Source: Paenibacillus sp. FSL H7-0357
GTDB taxonomy: Bacteria > Bacillota > Bacilli > Paenibacillales > Paenibacillaceae
DNA length: 64,000 nt
Direction of reading: 5' to 3'
Assembly (NCBI RefSeq): GCF_000758525.1
Contig: NZ_CP009241.1
Span: forward strand, 62,001-126,000
A program made the translations under genes and the position numbers. This document shows positions 1-8,647 of the stretch, in pieces. The notes under the pieces are model-generated. The model was not told the origin of the DNA. It saw only the letters and a program-made list of their open reading frames with translations, and searched no databases. The stretch's first letter is position 1. Each line of letters starts with the position of its first letter.

Positions 1-795
1 GACCGTGAGAAGCGTATTGTAGCTTACCACGAAGCCGGTCATACGATTGTCGGTTACTTCCTGGAACATGCAGACATGGTTCACAAAGTTACGATTATCC
101 CGCGCGGACGCGCAGGCGGATATGTCATTATGCTTCCTAAAGAAGACCGCATGCTTGTTACGAAGCAGGAATTGCTTGATAAAGTAACCGGACTCCTCGG
201 TGGACGTGTTGCCGAAGAGATGTTCATCGGTGAAATCGGCACAGGCGCATACAGCGACTTCCAACAGGCTACGCGTATTGTCCGCAGCATGATTATGGAA
301 TACGGTATGAGTGATAAGCTGGGACCTATGCAGTTCGGTACATCCCAAGGCCAGGTCTTCCTGGGCCGCGATATCGGGCATGAGCAGAACTACAGTGATT
401 CCATCGCTTATGAAATCGACCAGGAGATGCAGAACTTTATCCGCAGCAGCTATGAACGCTGCCGGGAGCTGCTTACCAAGCACTCCAAGGAAATGCACCT
501 CATTGCCAACACCTTGCTTGAGAAAGAAACGCTGGAACTGGATCAGATTAGAGAATTGATCGAGCAAGGCTATCTGACTGAAGATGGTAAACCGGAAGAG
601 ACTCCGGGTGTGACACACGAAGCCGGCGAACCAGTTATTGATTCTATCGGTGATGTGCGTGTCCGCATTCAAGGCAAGGACGACACCTCTTCTACAATTC
701 CTGATCTGACCAAGGATATTCCGAATAATCCGGAGTCCGGGGATGGAAATGATTCTAACGACGGCAATAAAGACGGCGGCGGAGGCCTCGTCTAA
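1..795 (+). CDS. ftsH: ATP-dependent zinc metalloprotease FtsH (3' part)
   Basis: The reading frame is open from base 1, so the gene starts outside the window and only the C-terminal peptidase part is seen. The zinc-binding motif HEAGH lies near residue 10 of the visible part, followed by the FtsH peptidase fold (GGRVAEE, the conserved ATRIVRSM helix, the YGMSDKLGP stretch). FtsH is a membrane-anchored AAA+ protease that degrades misassembled membrane proteins and regulatory proteins. After the peptidase domain comes a low-complexity tail rich in Asp, Asn and Gly ending GGGGLV, typical of Firmicutes FtsH. A terminator follows 37 bases after the stop. In B. subtilis ftsH likewise precedes coaX, with the nad genes located elsewhere. 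Confidence 0.96.
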   Translation, partial: DREKRIVAYHEAGHTIVGYFLEHADMVHKVTIIPRGRAGGYVIMLPKEDRMLVTKQELLDKVTGLLGGRVAEEMFIGEIGTGAYSDFQQATRIVRSMIMEYGMSDKLGPMQFGTSQGQVFLGRDIGHEQNYSDSIAYEIDQEMQNFIRSSYERCRELLTKHSKEMHLIANTLLEKETLELDQIRELIEQGYLTEDGKPEETPGVTHEAGEPVIDSIGDVRVRIQGKDDTSSTIPDLTKDIPNNPESGDGNDSNDGNKDGGGGLV

Positions 796-831
796 AGAGC
801 CCCTTAACTGAATGAAGCTACGCAAGCTCGT

Positions 832-863
832 CCGGAGAACCTTAAAGTTCTCCGGATTTTTTT
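832..863 (+). terminator. Rho-independent terminator of ftsH
   Basis: A 9-bp perfect stem (CCGGAGAAC / GTTCTCCGG) with a 6-nt loop is followed by A and a run of seven T. Confidence 0.9.
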
Positions 864-909
864 CGCCTTTAGGCTTCCTGCCGTACAGCTTGATCGACTC
901 CCGGTTACA

Positions 910-938
910 TTGACAGAGGGTGGAACCTTGTGTACATT
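910..938 (+). promoter_or_regulatory. Sigma-A promoter of the nadABC operon
   Basis: TTGACA (910-915) and TACATT (933-938) are separated by 17 nt. The site lies about 130 nt upstream of nadA and is the only good sigma-A match between the ftsH terminator and nadA. No repressor site could be recognised with confidence. Confidence 0.65.
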
Positions 939-1071
939 AGTGATTAAATATTAAATAATGGATAACTATCTATAGCAGAGCTGAGTGGCTGTGCAGATCC
1001 GCAAGGAACATATAATCTATTCGAATGTAGAGCCGGCTTACGCCGTGAAGAAATAAGGGGGAGAACTAACC

Positions 1072-2010
1072 GTGGAAGCTCTGGCGCTTGAGCGCAAGCA
1101 GGAACAAAATCGCGAACTTCGTGTGCGCCTCGAACAGCTGAAAAAAGAACGGAATGCAATCATTTTGGCTCATTATTATCAGCGTGATGAAATTCAGGAG
1201 GTTGCCGATTTTCGGGGGGACTCTTTTTTACTCGCTCAAAAGGCAGCGGAGACCGATGCGGAAGTGATTGTCTTCTGCGGTGTTCATTTCATGGGGGAAA
1301 GCGCTAAGATTCTGGCGCCTAACAAAACTGTGCTTATTCCTGATGAACGCGCCGGTTGTCCGATGGCCGATATGGTCAATGTAGATGGCTTGCGCAAGCT
1401 GAAAGCACAGCATCCGAATGCTAAAGTGGTGACTTATATCAACTCGTCGGCTGAAATTAAAGCAGAGACTGATATTTGCTGTACCTCTGCCAACGCTGTG
1501 AAGGTCATCGAATCACTCGATGCGGAAGAAATTATCTGGGTGCCGGATAAGAATCTGGGCCAATATGTCCAGGATCAGACGGGCAAGAAGCTGATTATCT
1601 GGGAAGGCTATTGCAACACTCATGATATGCTTACCGTTAAAGATGTAGTGGAAATGAAAGCAAAATATCCGGAAGCCGAGTTTGTGGTGCATCCGGAATG
1701 CCGTCCTGAAGTGGTTGCCATGGGCGATTATGTAGGCAGCACCACCTCGATTCTTGAATATTGCCGGAAATCGGACCGCCGGCAGTTCATTGTTGGGACA
1801 GAAGACGGTACCGGATACCAGCTCCGCTTGGATAGTCCGGATAAGGAATTCCATTTTGCAACGAAATTTCTTGTATGCCCTAATATGAAAGTCAATAATT
1901 TAAAGAAACTGGTCAAATGCCTGGAGACGATGAAGCCGCAGATTTACGTACCACCCGCTGTCGCCGACAAAGCCAGAACTTCCCTAGAGCGCATGCTACA
2001 AGTCCGGTAG
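1072..2010 (+). CDS. nadA: Quinolinate synthase NadA
   Basis: NadA condenses iminoaspartate (made by NadB) with dihydroxyacetone phosphate to give quinolinate, the second step of de novo NAD synthesis. The 312-aa protein has the three Cys sites expected for the [4Fe-4S] cluster: FCGVHFM, GYCNTHD and the C-terminal VCPNMK. It also has the NadA stretches AHYYQRDEIQ and WVPDKNLGQY. Length fits the compact NadA form. The start is GTG at 1072, preceded by an AAGGGGGAGA ribosome site. It is the first gene of an operon with nadB 39 bases downstream and nadC after that. Confidence 0.95.
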   Translation: MEALALERKQEQNRELRVRLEQLKKERNAIILAHYYQRDEIQEVADFRGDSFLLAQKAAETDAEVIVFCGVHFMGESAKILAPNKTVLIPDERAGCPMADMVNVDGLRKLKAQHPNAKVVTYINSSAEIKAETDICCTSANAVKVIESLDAEEIIWVPDKNLGQYVQDQTGKKLIIWEGYCNTHDMLTVKDVVEMKAKYPEAEFVVHPECRPEVVAMGDYVGSTTSILEYCRKSDRRQFIVGTEDGTGYQLRLDSPDKEFHFATKFLVCPNMKVNNLKKLVKCLETMKPQIYVPPAVADKARTSLERMLQVR

Positions 2011-2049
2011 CATGCGCTACTCTTTCGTTGAAACAGGTGAAAAGCGGTC

Positions 2050-3665
2050 ATGATTCCACAGTATTTGGTTGATTTCGACCTTCGCGAGCTTCCTACAATA
2101 AAGACGGATTGCATTGTTATCGGTTCAGGTATCGCCGGATTGTTCACGGCTATTAAAGCGAGTGAAGAGCGGCATGTCATTATGATTACTAAAAAATCGC
2201 TGATGGAGAGCAATACTAGATATGCTCAGGGAGGAATTGCCGCTGTAATAGCCGAAGATGACTCTCCGGCATATCACCGGCAGGATACACTAATGGCCGG
2301 TGCAGGGCTCTGCTCCTCGGCTGCTGTTGATGTATTGGTGAATGAAGGACCGGGCGGGGTGCATGAGCTGATCCGGCTCGGCACCGTATTTGACAAGGAA
2401 GATGGCATATTAGCTTTGACTCAAGAAGGAGCACACAGCCACCGCCGGATTCTGCATGCCAACGGGGATGCTACGGGCTTTGAAATTGTGCGTGCACTCT
2501 CTGAACAGGTTACTGAACATGACAATATAGAGGTATGGGATGATCATTATGTCATTGATCTCGTTACCGAGGGCGGCGAATGCCTTGGGGCACTGGTACA
2601 GCGGCCGGGCGGAGGCAGATTGTTCCTGCAGGCTGATGCAACGATTCTATGCTCCGGGGGGCGGGACAATTGTACCGCTATACTACTAATCCGGAAGTTG
2701 CGACCGGAGACGGCGTAGCCATCGCTTACCGGGCCGGAGCCCATGTGCGTGACATGGAATTTATCCAATTCCATCCGACGGCGCTTAGTTATCCGGGAGC
2801 CCCGAGGTTTCTGATCTCGGAAGCGGTACGCGGCGAGGGAGCCGTGCTGCGCAATATCAATGGAGAGCGGTTCATGGAACGATATCACGAGCTGCTGGAA
2901 CTGGCACCCCGCGATATCGTGGCCCGGGCCATTGTCAGTGAGATGGAGCTGACCAAATCAACGTTTGTCTATCTGGATATTACGCATGAATCGGCCGATA
3001 TGGTCAAACATCGTTTTCCCACGATATATGAGACATGTATGGGCTACGGACTGGATATTACAACGGACTGGATTCCCGTGGCTCCTGCTGCGCATTATAT
3101 GATGGGGGGCATTAAGACCGATCTCAACGGAGAGAGCAATATCTCCCGTTTATTCGCCTGCGGTGAGGTGTCTTCCACCGGGGTGCATGGTGCCAACCGC
3201 TTGGCTAGCAATTCCTTGTCCGAGGCCATTGTGTTCGGACGGCGGATTATTGAACGCATTCGCCAGCTTCCCCCGCTGCGGCGGGAGACGATTTCGGCAG
3301 GCAGTCAGCAAGGCCGTGTTGAGTCTCCCACACAAGCTATTGTGGAGCGGCGGCTTAAGCTGCAGAAGGTAATGGTCCGTTACGCCGGATTGCGGCGGAA
3401 TGAGGAGATGTTGTCCAAGGGGCTGGAGGAATTGAAACGGCAGCTGCCAATTTTTGCTTCGGCGCTGACCAAACGTGAGGAGTACGAGTTCGCCAATATG
3501 CTGACCTGCTGCCTGCTGATTACGGAATCGGCTTTGGCGCGGGAGGAGAGCCGCGGAGCACATTACCGTGAAGACTATCCGCTGCGGAATGATGCAGAGT
3601 GGCAGAAACATCTGCTCCAGATTCGCGAACTGGGAATAGTGGAGGAATTAAGTGATGATGTTTAA
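2050..3665 (+). pseudogene. nadB: L-aspartate oxidase NadB, interrupted by a one-base frameshift
   Basis: NadB is the flavoprotein that oxidises L-aspartate to iminoaspartate for NadA. The N-terminal half (2050-2718 frame) carries the FAD-binding motif GSGIAGL and the NTRYAQGGIAA segment. The C-terminal half (2649-3665 frame) carries MEFIQFHPTAL, HGANRLASNSL and the C-terminal helical domain. The two halves join exactly inside the conserved CSGGAGQLYRYT motif: the sequence has six G at 2656-2661 where seven are needed. With one G restored the product would be about 538 aa, the usual NadB length. Both halves are otherwise intact and nadC overlaps the 3' end, so a sequencing error, a very recent mutation or ribosomal slippage are all possible. 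If the mutation is real and not bypassed, de novo NAD synthesis would be lost. Confidence 0.85.
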
Positions 3666-4530
3666 TGGATATAATGAAGAGCTGGTACAGGCAATTAAAG
3701 GCTGGCTGCAGGAGGATGTCGGCTCCGGGGATATAACGACCCGTACGACGATACCTGCAGGCCATGAGTCCAAGGGTATTATTCATGCCAAAGAGGACGG
3801 CATTATCTGCGGAATTCCTGTAGCGGAGCTTGTGTTTGAGATTGTAGATCCGTCGCTTGTGTTCACGGCACTGGTGCAAGAAGGCCAGAGTGTGTCCAAG
3901 GGAACGGTCATCGCAGAAGTTGAAGGCAGCACGCATGCGATCCTCACCGGGGAACGGCTGGCACTTAATTTAATGCAGCGGTTGTCCGGCGTGGCTTCAC
4001 GTACCGCCTCCTTCGTTCAGGAGCTTCATGGCTTGCCGACGCGTCTGGTGGATACGCGCAAGACAACACCCGGTCACCGGATGCTGGAGAAATACGCTGT
4101 ACGGGTCGGTGGTGGAGCGAATCACCGATTCGGATTATATGATGCGGTAATGATTAAGGACAACCATATCAAAGGTGCTGGCGGAATCCGTCAGGCTGTA
4201 GGACGTGCTCGGGCTAATATTCCGCATACAATGACGATTGAAGTAGAGACGGAAAACCTGGAGCAGGTGGAGGAAGCACTTGTTGCCGGAGCCGATATCA
4301 TCATGCTTGATAATATGTCTCCTGAACTGATGAAGGAAGCTGTGAGAAGAATTAAGGCGAAATCGCCTCATGTCAAGACTGAAGCATCGGGTAATGTATC
4401 TTTGGAAACGGTTCGCCGTATCGCGGAGTCCGGCGTTGATGTAATTTCAGTGGGCCGTCTCACCTATTCTTTCTCCAGTCTGGACATCAGTCTGGATCTG
4501 AATGCGAAGAAGGAGGGCCCGCTGTCATGA
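3652..4530 (+). CDS. nadC: Nicotinate-nucleotide pyrophosphorylase (carboxylating) NadC
   Basis: NadC converts quinolinate and PRPP to nicotinate mononucleotide with loss of CO2, completing the pathway begun by NadA and NadB. Type II phosphoribosyltransferase features are visible: the [10 protein letters not shown] start region, [25 protein letters not shown], the [14 protein letters not shown] loop and IMLDNMSPE. Length (292 aa) is normal. The start is one of three consecutive codons (GTG-ATG-ATG) just after GGAGGAATTA. It overlaps the end of nadB by about 14 bases, and its stop overlaps the coaX start, suggesting translational coupling through the operon. Confidence 0.96.
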   Translation: MMMFNGYNEELVQAIKGWLQEDVGSGDITTRTTIPAGHESKGIIHAKEDGIICGIPVAELVFEIVDPSLVFTALVQEGQSVSKGTVIAEVEGSTHAILTGERLALNLMQRLSGVASRTASFVQELHGLPTRLVDTRKTTPGHRMLEKYAVRVGGGANHRFGLYDAVMIKDNHIKGAGGIRQAVGRARANIPHTMTIEVETENLEQVEEALVAGADIIMLDNMSPELMKEAVRRIKAKSPHVKTEASGNVSLETVRRIAESGVDVISVGRLTYSFSSLDISLDLNAKKEGPLS

Positions 4531-5294
4531 TGCTCGCCGTCGATATCGGCAATACCAATATTGTTCTCGGTGTGTACCGGCAGCGTGAGCTGCTGCACCA
4601 CTTCAGGCTTAATACTGCACGCCAGTCCACTGTGGATGAGTATGGAGTTCTGATCCATAATCTATTCAGCATGTCGGGACTTTCGGTGAAGGACATCGAA
4701 GGGGTTATTATCTCCTCGGTAGTGCCGCCGCTTGTTCAGGTCATCGTGGAGATGTGTGTGAAATATATTGGCAAGGATCCGCTGCTGGTAGGTCCAGGAA
4801 TCAAGACTGGGCTTAACCTGCGCTATGAGAATCCGCGTGAGGTAGGCGCTGACCGGATTGTTAATGCGGTTGCTGCCATTGAGCAATACAAATGTCCGCT
4901 AGTTGTTGTTGATTTCGGAACTGCGACTACCTTCGATTGCATTGACGCAGGTGCCAATTATCTTGGCGGGGCGATTGTGCCGGGACTCGGCATTTCTACG
5001 GAGGCTTTATATCAGCGGGCTTCCAAACTGCCGCGGATTGAGCTGGAGAAGCCGAAGAAGGTAATCGGACGGAACACGGTCCACGCTATGCAGGCAGGGA
5101 TTATTTTCGGCTATGCCGGGCAGGTTGAAGGGATTGTAAGGCGCATTAAGCTGGAAATGAATGCGCCGGTGCTGAAGGTCATCGCTACGGGTGGACTTGC
5201 CCCGCTCATTGCCGGTGAAACGGATTGTATTGATGAAGTGAATCCAATGCTGACGCTGGAAGGTCTGCGTATTATTTATGACCGTAACAAATAA
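4527..5294 (+). CDS. coaX: Type III pantothenate kinase CoaX
   Basis: CoaX phosphorylates pantothenate, the first step of coenzyme A synthesis, and unlike CoaA it needs a monovalent cation and is not inhibited by CoA. The ASKHA-fold signatures are present: the N-terminal phosphate loop [37 protein letters not shown] and the [11 protein letters not shown] segment. Length is 255 aa against about 255-260 in the family. The ATG overlaps the nadC TGA. The downstream order hslO, parvulin, cysK is the same as in B. subtilis. Confidence 0.96.
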   Translation: MMLAVDIGNTNIVLGVYRQRELLHHFRLNTARQSTVDEYGVLIHNLFSMSGLSVKDIEGVIISSVVPPLVQVIVEMCVKYIGKDPLLVGPGIKTGLNLRYENPREVGADRIVNAVAAIEQYKCPLVVVDFGTATTFDCIDAGANYLGGAIVPGLGISTEALYQRASKLPRIELEKPKKVIGRNTVHAMQAGIIFGYAGQVEGIVRRIKLEMNAPVLKVIATGGLAPLIAGETDCIDEVNPMLTLEGLRIIYDRNK

Positions 5295-5332
5295 AATAAA
5301 GAAGCCTTAAAAGGGCAAGAGATAGGAGGAGT

Positions 5333-6226
5333 ATGCACCCGATGGATAACAAAAAGGACCGGCTGGTCCGGGGAACGGCGCTGGATGGCAGAGTCAGAGC
5401 TTTTGCTGTGCGCACGACAGCGCTGGTTGATGAATTGCGGCGCAGACATGATACGTATCCAACGGCTACAGCCGCACTGGGCCGTACAGTTACCGCTGCA
5501 GCCATGATGGGCGCAATGCTCAAAGGTCAGGAGAAACTCGCCGTGATGGTCAAAGGCAATGGACCGATCGGACAGATTACTGCAGAATCCAATGCTTTTG
5601 GAGAGGTACGCGGTTATGTGACCAACCCGCATGTTCATCTGCCGAGCAATAGTCTTGGCAAGCTGGATGTCGCAGGAGCCGTGGGTACGGAAGGGTTTAT
5701 TGATATCAGTAAGGATTTAGGCATGAAGGAGCCTTACCGGGGAAGTGTGCCGATTATTTCCGGTGAGCTCGGCGATGATTTCACGTATTATTTTGCAGTT
5801 TCCGAACAAACGCCGGCTGCGGTGGGTCTTGGTGTGCTGGTTGAAACCGATAACTCCGTGCGCGTAGCCGGGGGATTTATTGTACAACTGCTTCCAGGGC
5901 TTACGGATGAAGAGATCACTGAGATTGAGCGGGCGGTAGGGTCGCTGCCTTCAGTAACCGCTTTACTGGAAGAGGGGCTGGAACCCGAAGAGATGCTCCG
6001 TTATCTTTTACCGGATGCAGTGATTATGGATGAGCTGGATATCAAATTTGTCTGCCAATGCTCGCGTGAAAGGGTGGAGCAGACACTGGTCAGCTTGGGT
6101 GAGAAAGAGCTGGAGCGTTTGATTGAAGAAGATGATCAGGCTGAGGTTGTCTGCCATTTTTGCAACGAGGCCTATGTTTTTAATAAGGATGAATTGCAGG
6201 TTATCCTGGATCAAGCGAAATCGTAG
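5333..6226 (+). CDS. hslO: Redox-regulated chaperone Hsp33 (HslO)
   Basis: Hsp33 is a cytosolic holdase switched on by oxidation, which releases zinc from four cysteines and unfolds the C-terminal domain. The redox switch is visible as CQC at about residues 238-240 and CHFC about 30 residues later. The N-terminal substrate-binding domain has the expected RAFAVRTT and HDTYPTATAALGR segments. The ribosome site AGGAGG (5324-5329) fits either the ATG at 5333 (3-nt spacing) or the one at 5342 (12 nt); the upstream one is given here. The gene lies between coaX and a parvulin gene, as in B. subtilis. Confidence 0.94.
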   Translation: MHPMDNKKDRLVRGTALDGRVRAFAVRTTALVDELRRRHDTYPTATAALGRTVTAAAMMGAMLKGQEKLAVMVKGNGPIGQITAESNAFGEVRGYVTNPHVHLPSNSLGKLDVAGAVGTEGFIDISKDLGMKEPYRGSVPIISGELGDDFTYYFAVSEQTPAAVGLGVLVETDNSVRVAGGFIVQLLPGLTDEEITEIERAVGSLPSVTALLEEGLEPEEMLRYLLPDAVIMDELDIKFVCQCSRERVEQTLVSLGEKELERLIEEDDQAEVVCHFCNEAYVFNKDELQVILDQAKS

Positions 6227-6234
6227 GGCTGGGG

Positions 6235-7179
6235 ATGATGACAAGACAGGAGCGCGCGCTGCGCAATGCCGTTATTCTACTGGCTGTCGCGACTTTGATG
6301 CTCGGAGGTCTTTTATTCTGGAGTTTGCGGGCGATGTCCATTCTTAAAGGAGAGCCGGCGGACGGCGAGTCCCCGGACATCGCCTCTGCGGGAGGCCAAC
6401 CGGTAACGGACCAAGCCTGGGTGGATGAACTCAAAAAAAAGTACGGTAATGATGTGCTGCTGGGCATGCTTAATCATATTGTAGTCGACAAAGAGGCCAA
6501 GGCTCTTGGTGTTGCTGTGACAGATGTGGAGATTGAGCAGGAATTGAAGCGCAGCATGACCGGTTACGGTTCGGAAGAGCAATACTATGCCCAGATGCAG
6601 TCGGAGCTGGGGCTTTCCCGTCAGGAAGTGCGTGAAGAAGCGGTGTATCGTCTGACTCTTCAGGCAGTCGCAACTGCAGGCATTACAATTACTGATGCGG
6701 AAATTGATAATTATTTAGCGGAGAATTCCGAGCGGTTCACACCGAGGAAAGAAATGCAGCTCTCAATAATTAAAGTGGCCACCTACAGCGAAGCTGAGCG
6801 TGTAATGGACCGGCTGGAGCAAGGAGAGGACTTTGCTGCACTTGCCAAGGAATTATCCATAGATGAGGAAAGCCGTGGACGAGGCGGCAGCATCGGAACC
6901 GTGGAGGAGGAGGATCCCTTTTGGCCGGAAGATCTGCTGAAGACGGCAGCGCAGCTGGACGAAGGAGATATCGCAGGTCCCCTGCAGACGGGCGATGATT
7001 ATGCCATTATCCGGCTGGAGAAAATGATTGATCCCAAAAGCCAGGATCAGACGGAAATCCGTGAGCAGGTTCGCCGTGAGCTGGCACTGGAGCAGGCAGC
7101 TCCATTACAGCAGGTGGAGAGTGATTTGCGCGCTAAATATGATACAGCGATATATATTGACAACAGCCTGCAAGATTGA
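6235..7179 (+). CDS. yacD: Membrane-anchored peptidyl-prolyl cis-trans isomerase (parvulin/SurA type)
   Basis: The 314-aa protein begins with one hydrophobic segment (about residues 12-34) that would anchor it with the rest outside the membrane. A SurA-N-like helical region follows (about 60-155). A parvulin rotamase domain comes next (about 165-265) with the family landmarks GEDFAALAKELSIDEESRGRGG and FWPEDLLKTA. Such proteins help fold exported proteins. It is the positional counterpart of B. subtilis yacD between hslO and cysK. A strong promoter for cysK overlaps its last codons. Confidence 0.88.
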   Translation: MMTRQERALRNAVILLAVATLMLGGLLFWSLRAMSILKGEPADGESPDIASAGGQPVTDQAWVDELKKKYGNDVLLGMLNHIVVDKEAKALGVAVTDVEIEQELKRSMTGYGSEEQYYAQMQSELGLSRQEVREEAVYRLTLQAVATAGITITDAEIDNYLAENSERFTPRKEMQLSIIKVATYSEAERVMDRLEQGEDFAALAKELSIDEESRGRGGSIGTVEEEDPFWPEDLLKTAAQLDEGDIAGPLQTGDDYAIIRLEKMIDPKSQDQTEIREQVRRELALEQAAPLQQVESDLRAKYDTAIYIDNSLQD

Positions 7180-7185
7180 TAATAT
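7157..7185 (+). promoter_or_regulatory. Sigma-A promoter for cysK
   Basis: TTGACA (7157-7162) and TAATAT (7180-7185) are separated by exactly 17 nt. The element overlaps the stop codon of the preceding parvulin gene and leaves a leader of about 190 nt before cysK. Confidence 0.75.
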
Positions 7186-7383
7186 GAAATTAAATGGAAA
7201 ACCTACTGTTTTAGTCGGAAATAGATGGCGGCGAATCATATTTGGCCGTGGAACAGCGCTATAACTTGGTGCTGCGGTGTTGAATCTCCTGGTGCACACC
7301 CGGAATTACAAGCTGAAGACTTATGTATGTCACAAGTTATGCACCCATATATATCATTTATCATTCCAAGGAGGTTTTTACTC

Positions 7384-8322
7384 ATGGCTAAAGTCGTCAA
7401 CAGTGTAACAGATTTGATCGGAGGCACACCGCTCGTTCGTCTCAATCGTATTGTTCCTGAAGGATCAGCGGAAATTTATTTGAAGCTGGAATACCAAAAC
7501 CCGGGCTCCAGCGTTAAAGACCGCATTGCCCTCAGTATTGTAGAAGAGGCTGAGAAGGAAGGTCTTCTGAAACCAGGCGGCACGATTGTAGAAGCAACCA
7601 GCGGCAATACAGGTATTGGCCTTGCGCTTGTAGCTGCAGCCAAAGGTTATAAGGCTATTATTGTTATGCCGGAAACGATGAGCCTTGAGCGCCGCAATCT
7701 GCTGCGTGCTTACGGCGCAGAGCTGGTGCTGACTCCAGGATCGGAAGGTATGAACGGTGCGGTTAAGAAAGCGGAGCAGATCTTAAGCGAGAACCCAAGC
7801 TTCTTCCTGGCTGAACAATTCAAGAACAAAGCCAACTTGAAAATCCACCTTGAAACAACCGGCCCGGAAATCGTGGAAGCCATTGAATCCATTGGTGGAC
7901 CGCTGGATGCTTTCATCGCTGGTGTGGGTACAGGGGGAACTATCTCCGGTGCAGGTGAAGTGTTGAAGGGTCAATATCCTGATGTGAAGATTTATGCGGT
8001 AGAACCAGCTGCTTCGCCAATTCTGGCCGGCGGCAAACCAGGACCTCACAAAATTCAGGGGATTGGCGCAAACTTCATTCCTGAAATCCTCAACCAGGAC
8101 ATTTACGATGAGATCATTCACGTAGAGAACGATGAAGCATTTGAAACTGCCCGTCGCGTGGCTAAAGAGGAAGGCGTGTTGTCCGGTATTTCTTCCGGTG
8201 CAGCTGTATTCGCGGCTCTCAAAGTAGCTAAGGAACTGGGCGCAGGCAAAAAAGTAGTTGTGATCATCCCAAGTAACGGCGAACGCTACTTGAGCACACC
8301 GCTGTATAATTTCGAAGCATAA
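7384..8322 (+). CDS. cysK: Cysteine synthase A (O-acetylserine thiol-lyase)
   Basis: CysK makes L-cysteine from O-acetylserine and sulfide using PLP. The PLP lysine is K45 in [10 protein letters not shown]. The substrate loop [12 protein letters not shown] and the phosphate-binding [10 protein letters not shown] are intact. The ATG at 7384 follows GGAGGTTTTTACTC, and the protein from here (MAKVVNSV..., 312 aa) matches the family length. The same frame is open upstream to 7225 but that part has no ribosome site and is leader. The long leader hints at regulation, but no known riboswitch was recognised. A terminator follows. Confidence 0.96.
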   Translation: MAKVVNSVTDLIGGTPLVRLNRIVPEGSAEIYLKLEYQNPGSSVKDRIALSIVEEAEKEGLLKPGGTIVEATSGNTGIGLALVAAAKGYKAIIVMPETMSLERRNLLRAYGAELVLTPGSEGMNGAVKKAEQILSENPSFFLAEQFKNKANLKIHLETTGPEIVEAIESIGGPLDAFIAGVGTGGTISGAGEVLKGQYPDVKIYAVEPAASPILAGGKPGPHKIQGIGANFIPEILNQDIYDEIIHVENDEAFETARRVAKEEGVLSGISSGAAVFAALKVAKELGAGKKVVVIIPSNGERYLSTPLYNFEA

Positions 8323-8343
8323 TTGCTGACAAAGCAAATGACT

Positions 8344-8390
8344 AAGAGTCCTCGCATCCGCTAAGACAGGGATAACGAAGGCTCTTTTTT
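8344..8390 (+). terminator. Terminator after cysK
   Basis: The arms AAGAGTCCTCG and CGAAGGCTCTT pair over 11 positions with two G-U pairs. Six T follow. Confidence 0.75.
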
Positions 8391-8547
8391 GTGCATGATG
8401 AAAGATATAATCTTTCCTGTGCTTCCACAGCAGATGAGGCTGGAGTCAGTCGAAACGGTTTTTTTCAGAAAATCCATGGTTCAGGCTTTTCAAAGCAGCA
8501 CGAAGTACAGTATACTGACAGGCAATAAACTTTAGATTGCTTAATGC

Positions 8548-8572
8548 AAGAAGCGCAGGCTTCACAAGACTT
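8548..8572 (+). repeat. Leader repeat copy 1
   Basis: This 25-nt unit starts AAGAAGCGCAGGCTTCACAA and recurs at 8615-8639 with one difference. It contains a 5-bp hairpin. Confidence 0.8.
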
Positions 8573-8614
8573 AAGCGAACGCTTACGAAGCAAGTTTTGT
8601 TACGAAGCAAATTT

Positions 8615-8639
8615 AAGAAGCGCAGGCTTCACAAAACTT
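8615..8639 (+). repeat. Leader repeat copy 2
   Basis: Second copy of the 25-nt unit, 67 bases after the first and directly in front of the pabB AGGAGG. Its last nine bases also pair with AAGTTTTGT at 8592-8600. Confidence 0.8.
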
Positions 8640-8647
8640 TTAGGAGG

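Larger units (their letters stand above)
8391..8647 (+). promoter_or_regulatory. Repeat-rich leader of the folate operon
   Basis: There is no gene here. A plausible promoter is TTTTCA-N18-TATACT, with the -10 at about 8509-8514. From 8548 on the leader is built of repeats: two 25-nt copies (8548-8572 and 8615-8639), each with a GAAGC-GCAG-GCTTC hairpin; two copies of TTACGAAGCAA (about 8583-8593 and 8600-8610); the palindrome AAGCG-AA-CGCTT; and a perfect 9-bp pair AAGTTTTGT (8592-8600) / ACAAAACTT (8631-8639) that ends two bases before the pabB ribosome site. Confidence 0.6.

Noticed and set aside
7225..7383. N-terminal extension of cysK
   Set aside because: The frame is open from 7225, but the residues do not resemble cysteine synthase, and the ATG at 7384 has an excellent ribosome site.
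8537..8647. Upstream extension of pabB to a TTG at 8537
   Set aside because: The extension translates the leader repeats into an Arg/Lys-rich stretch unlike PabB, and a strong ribosome site lies directly before 8648/8654.
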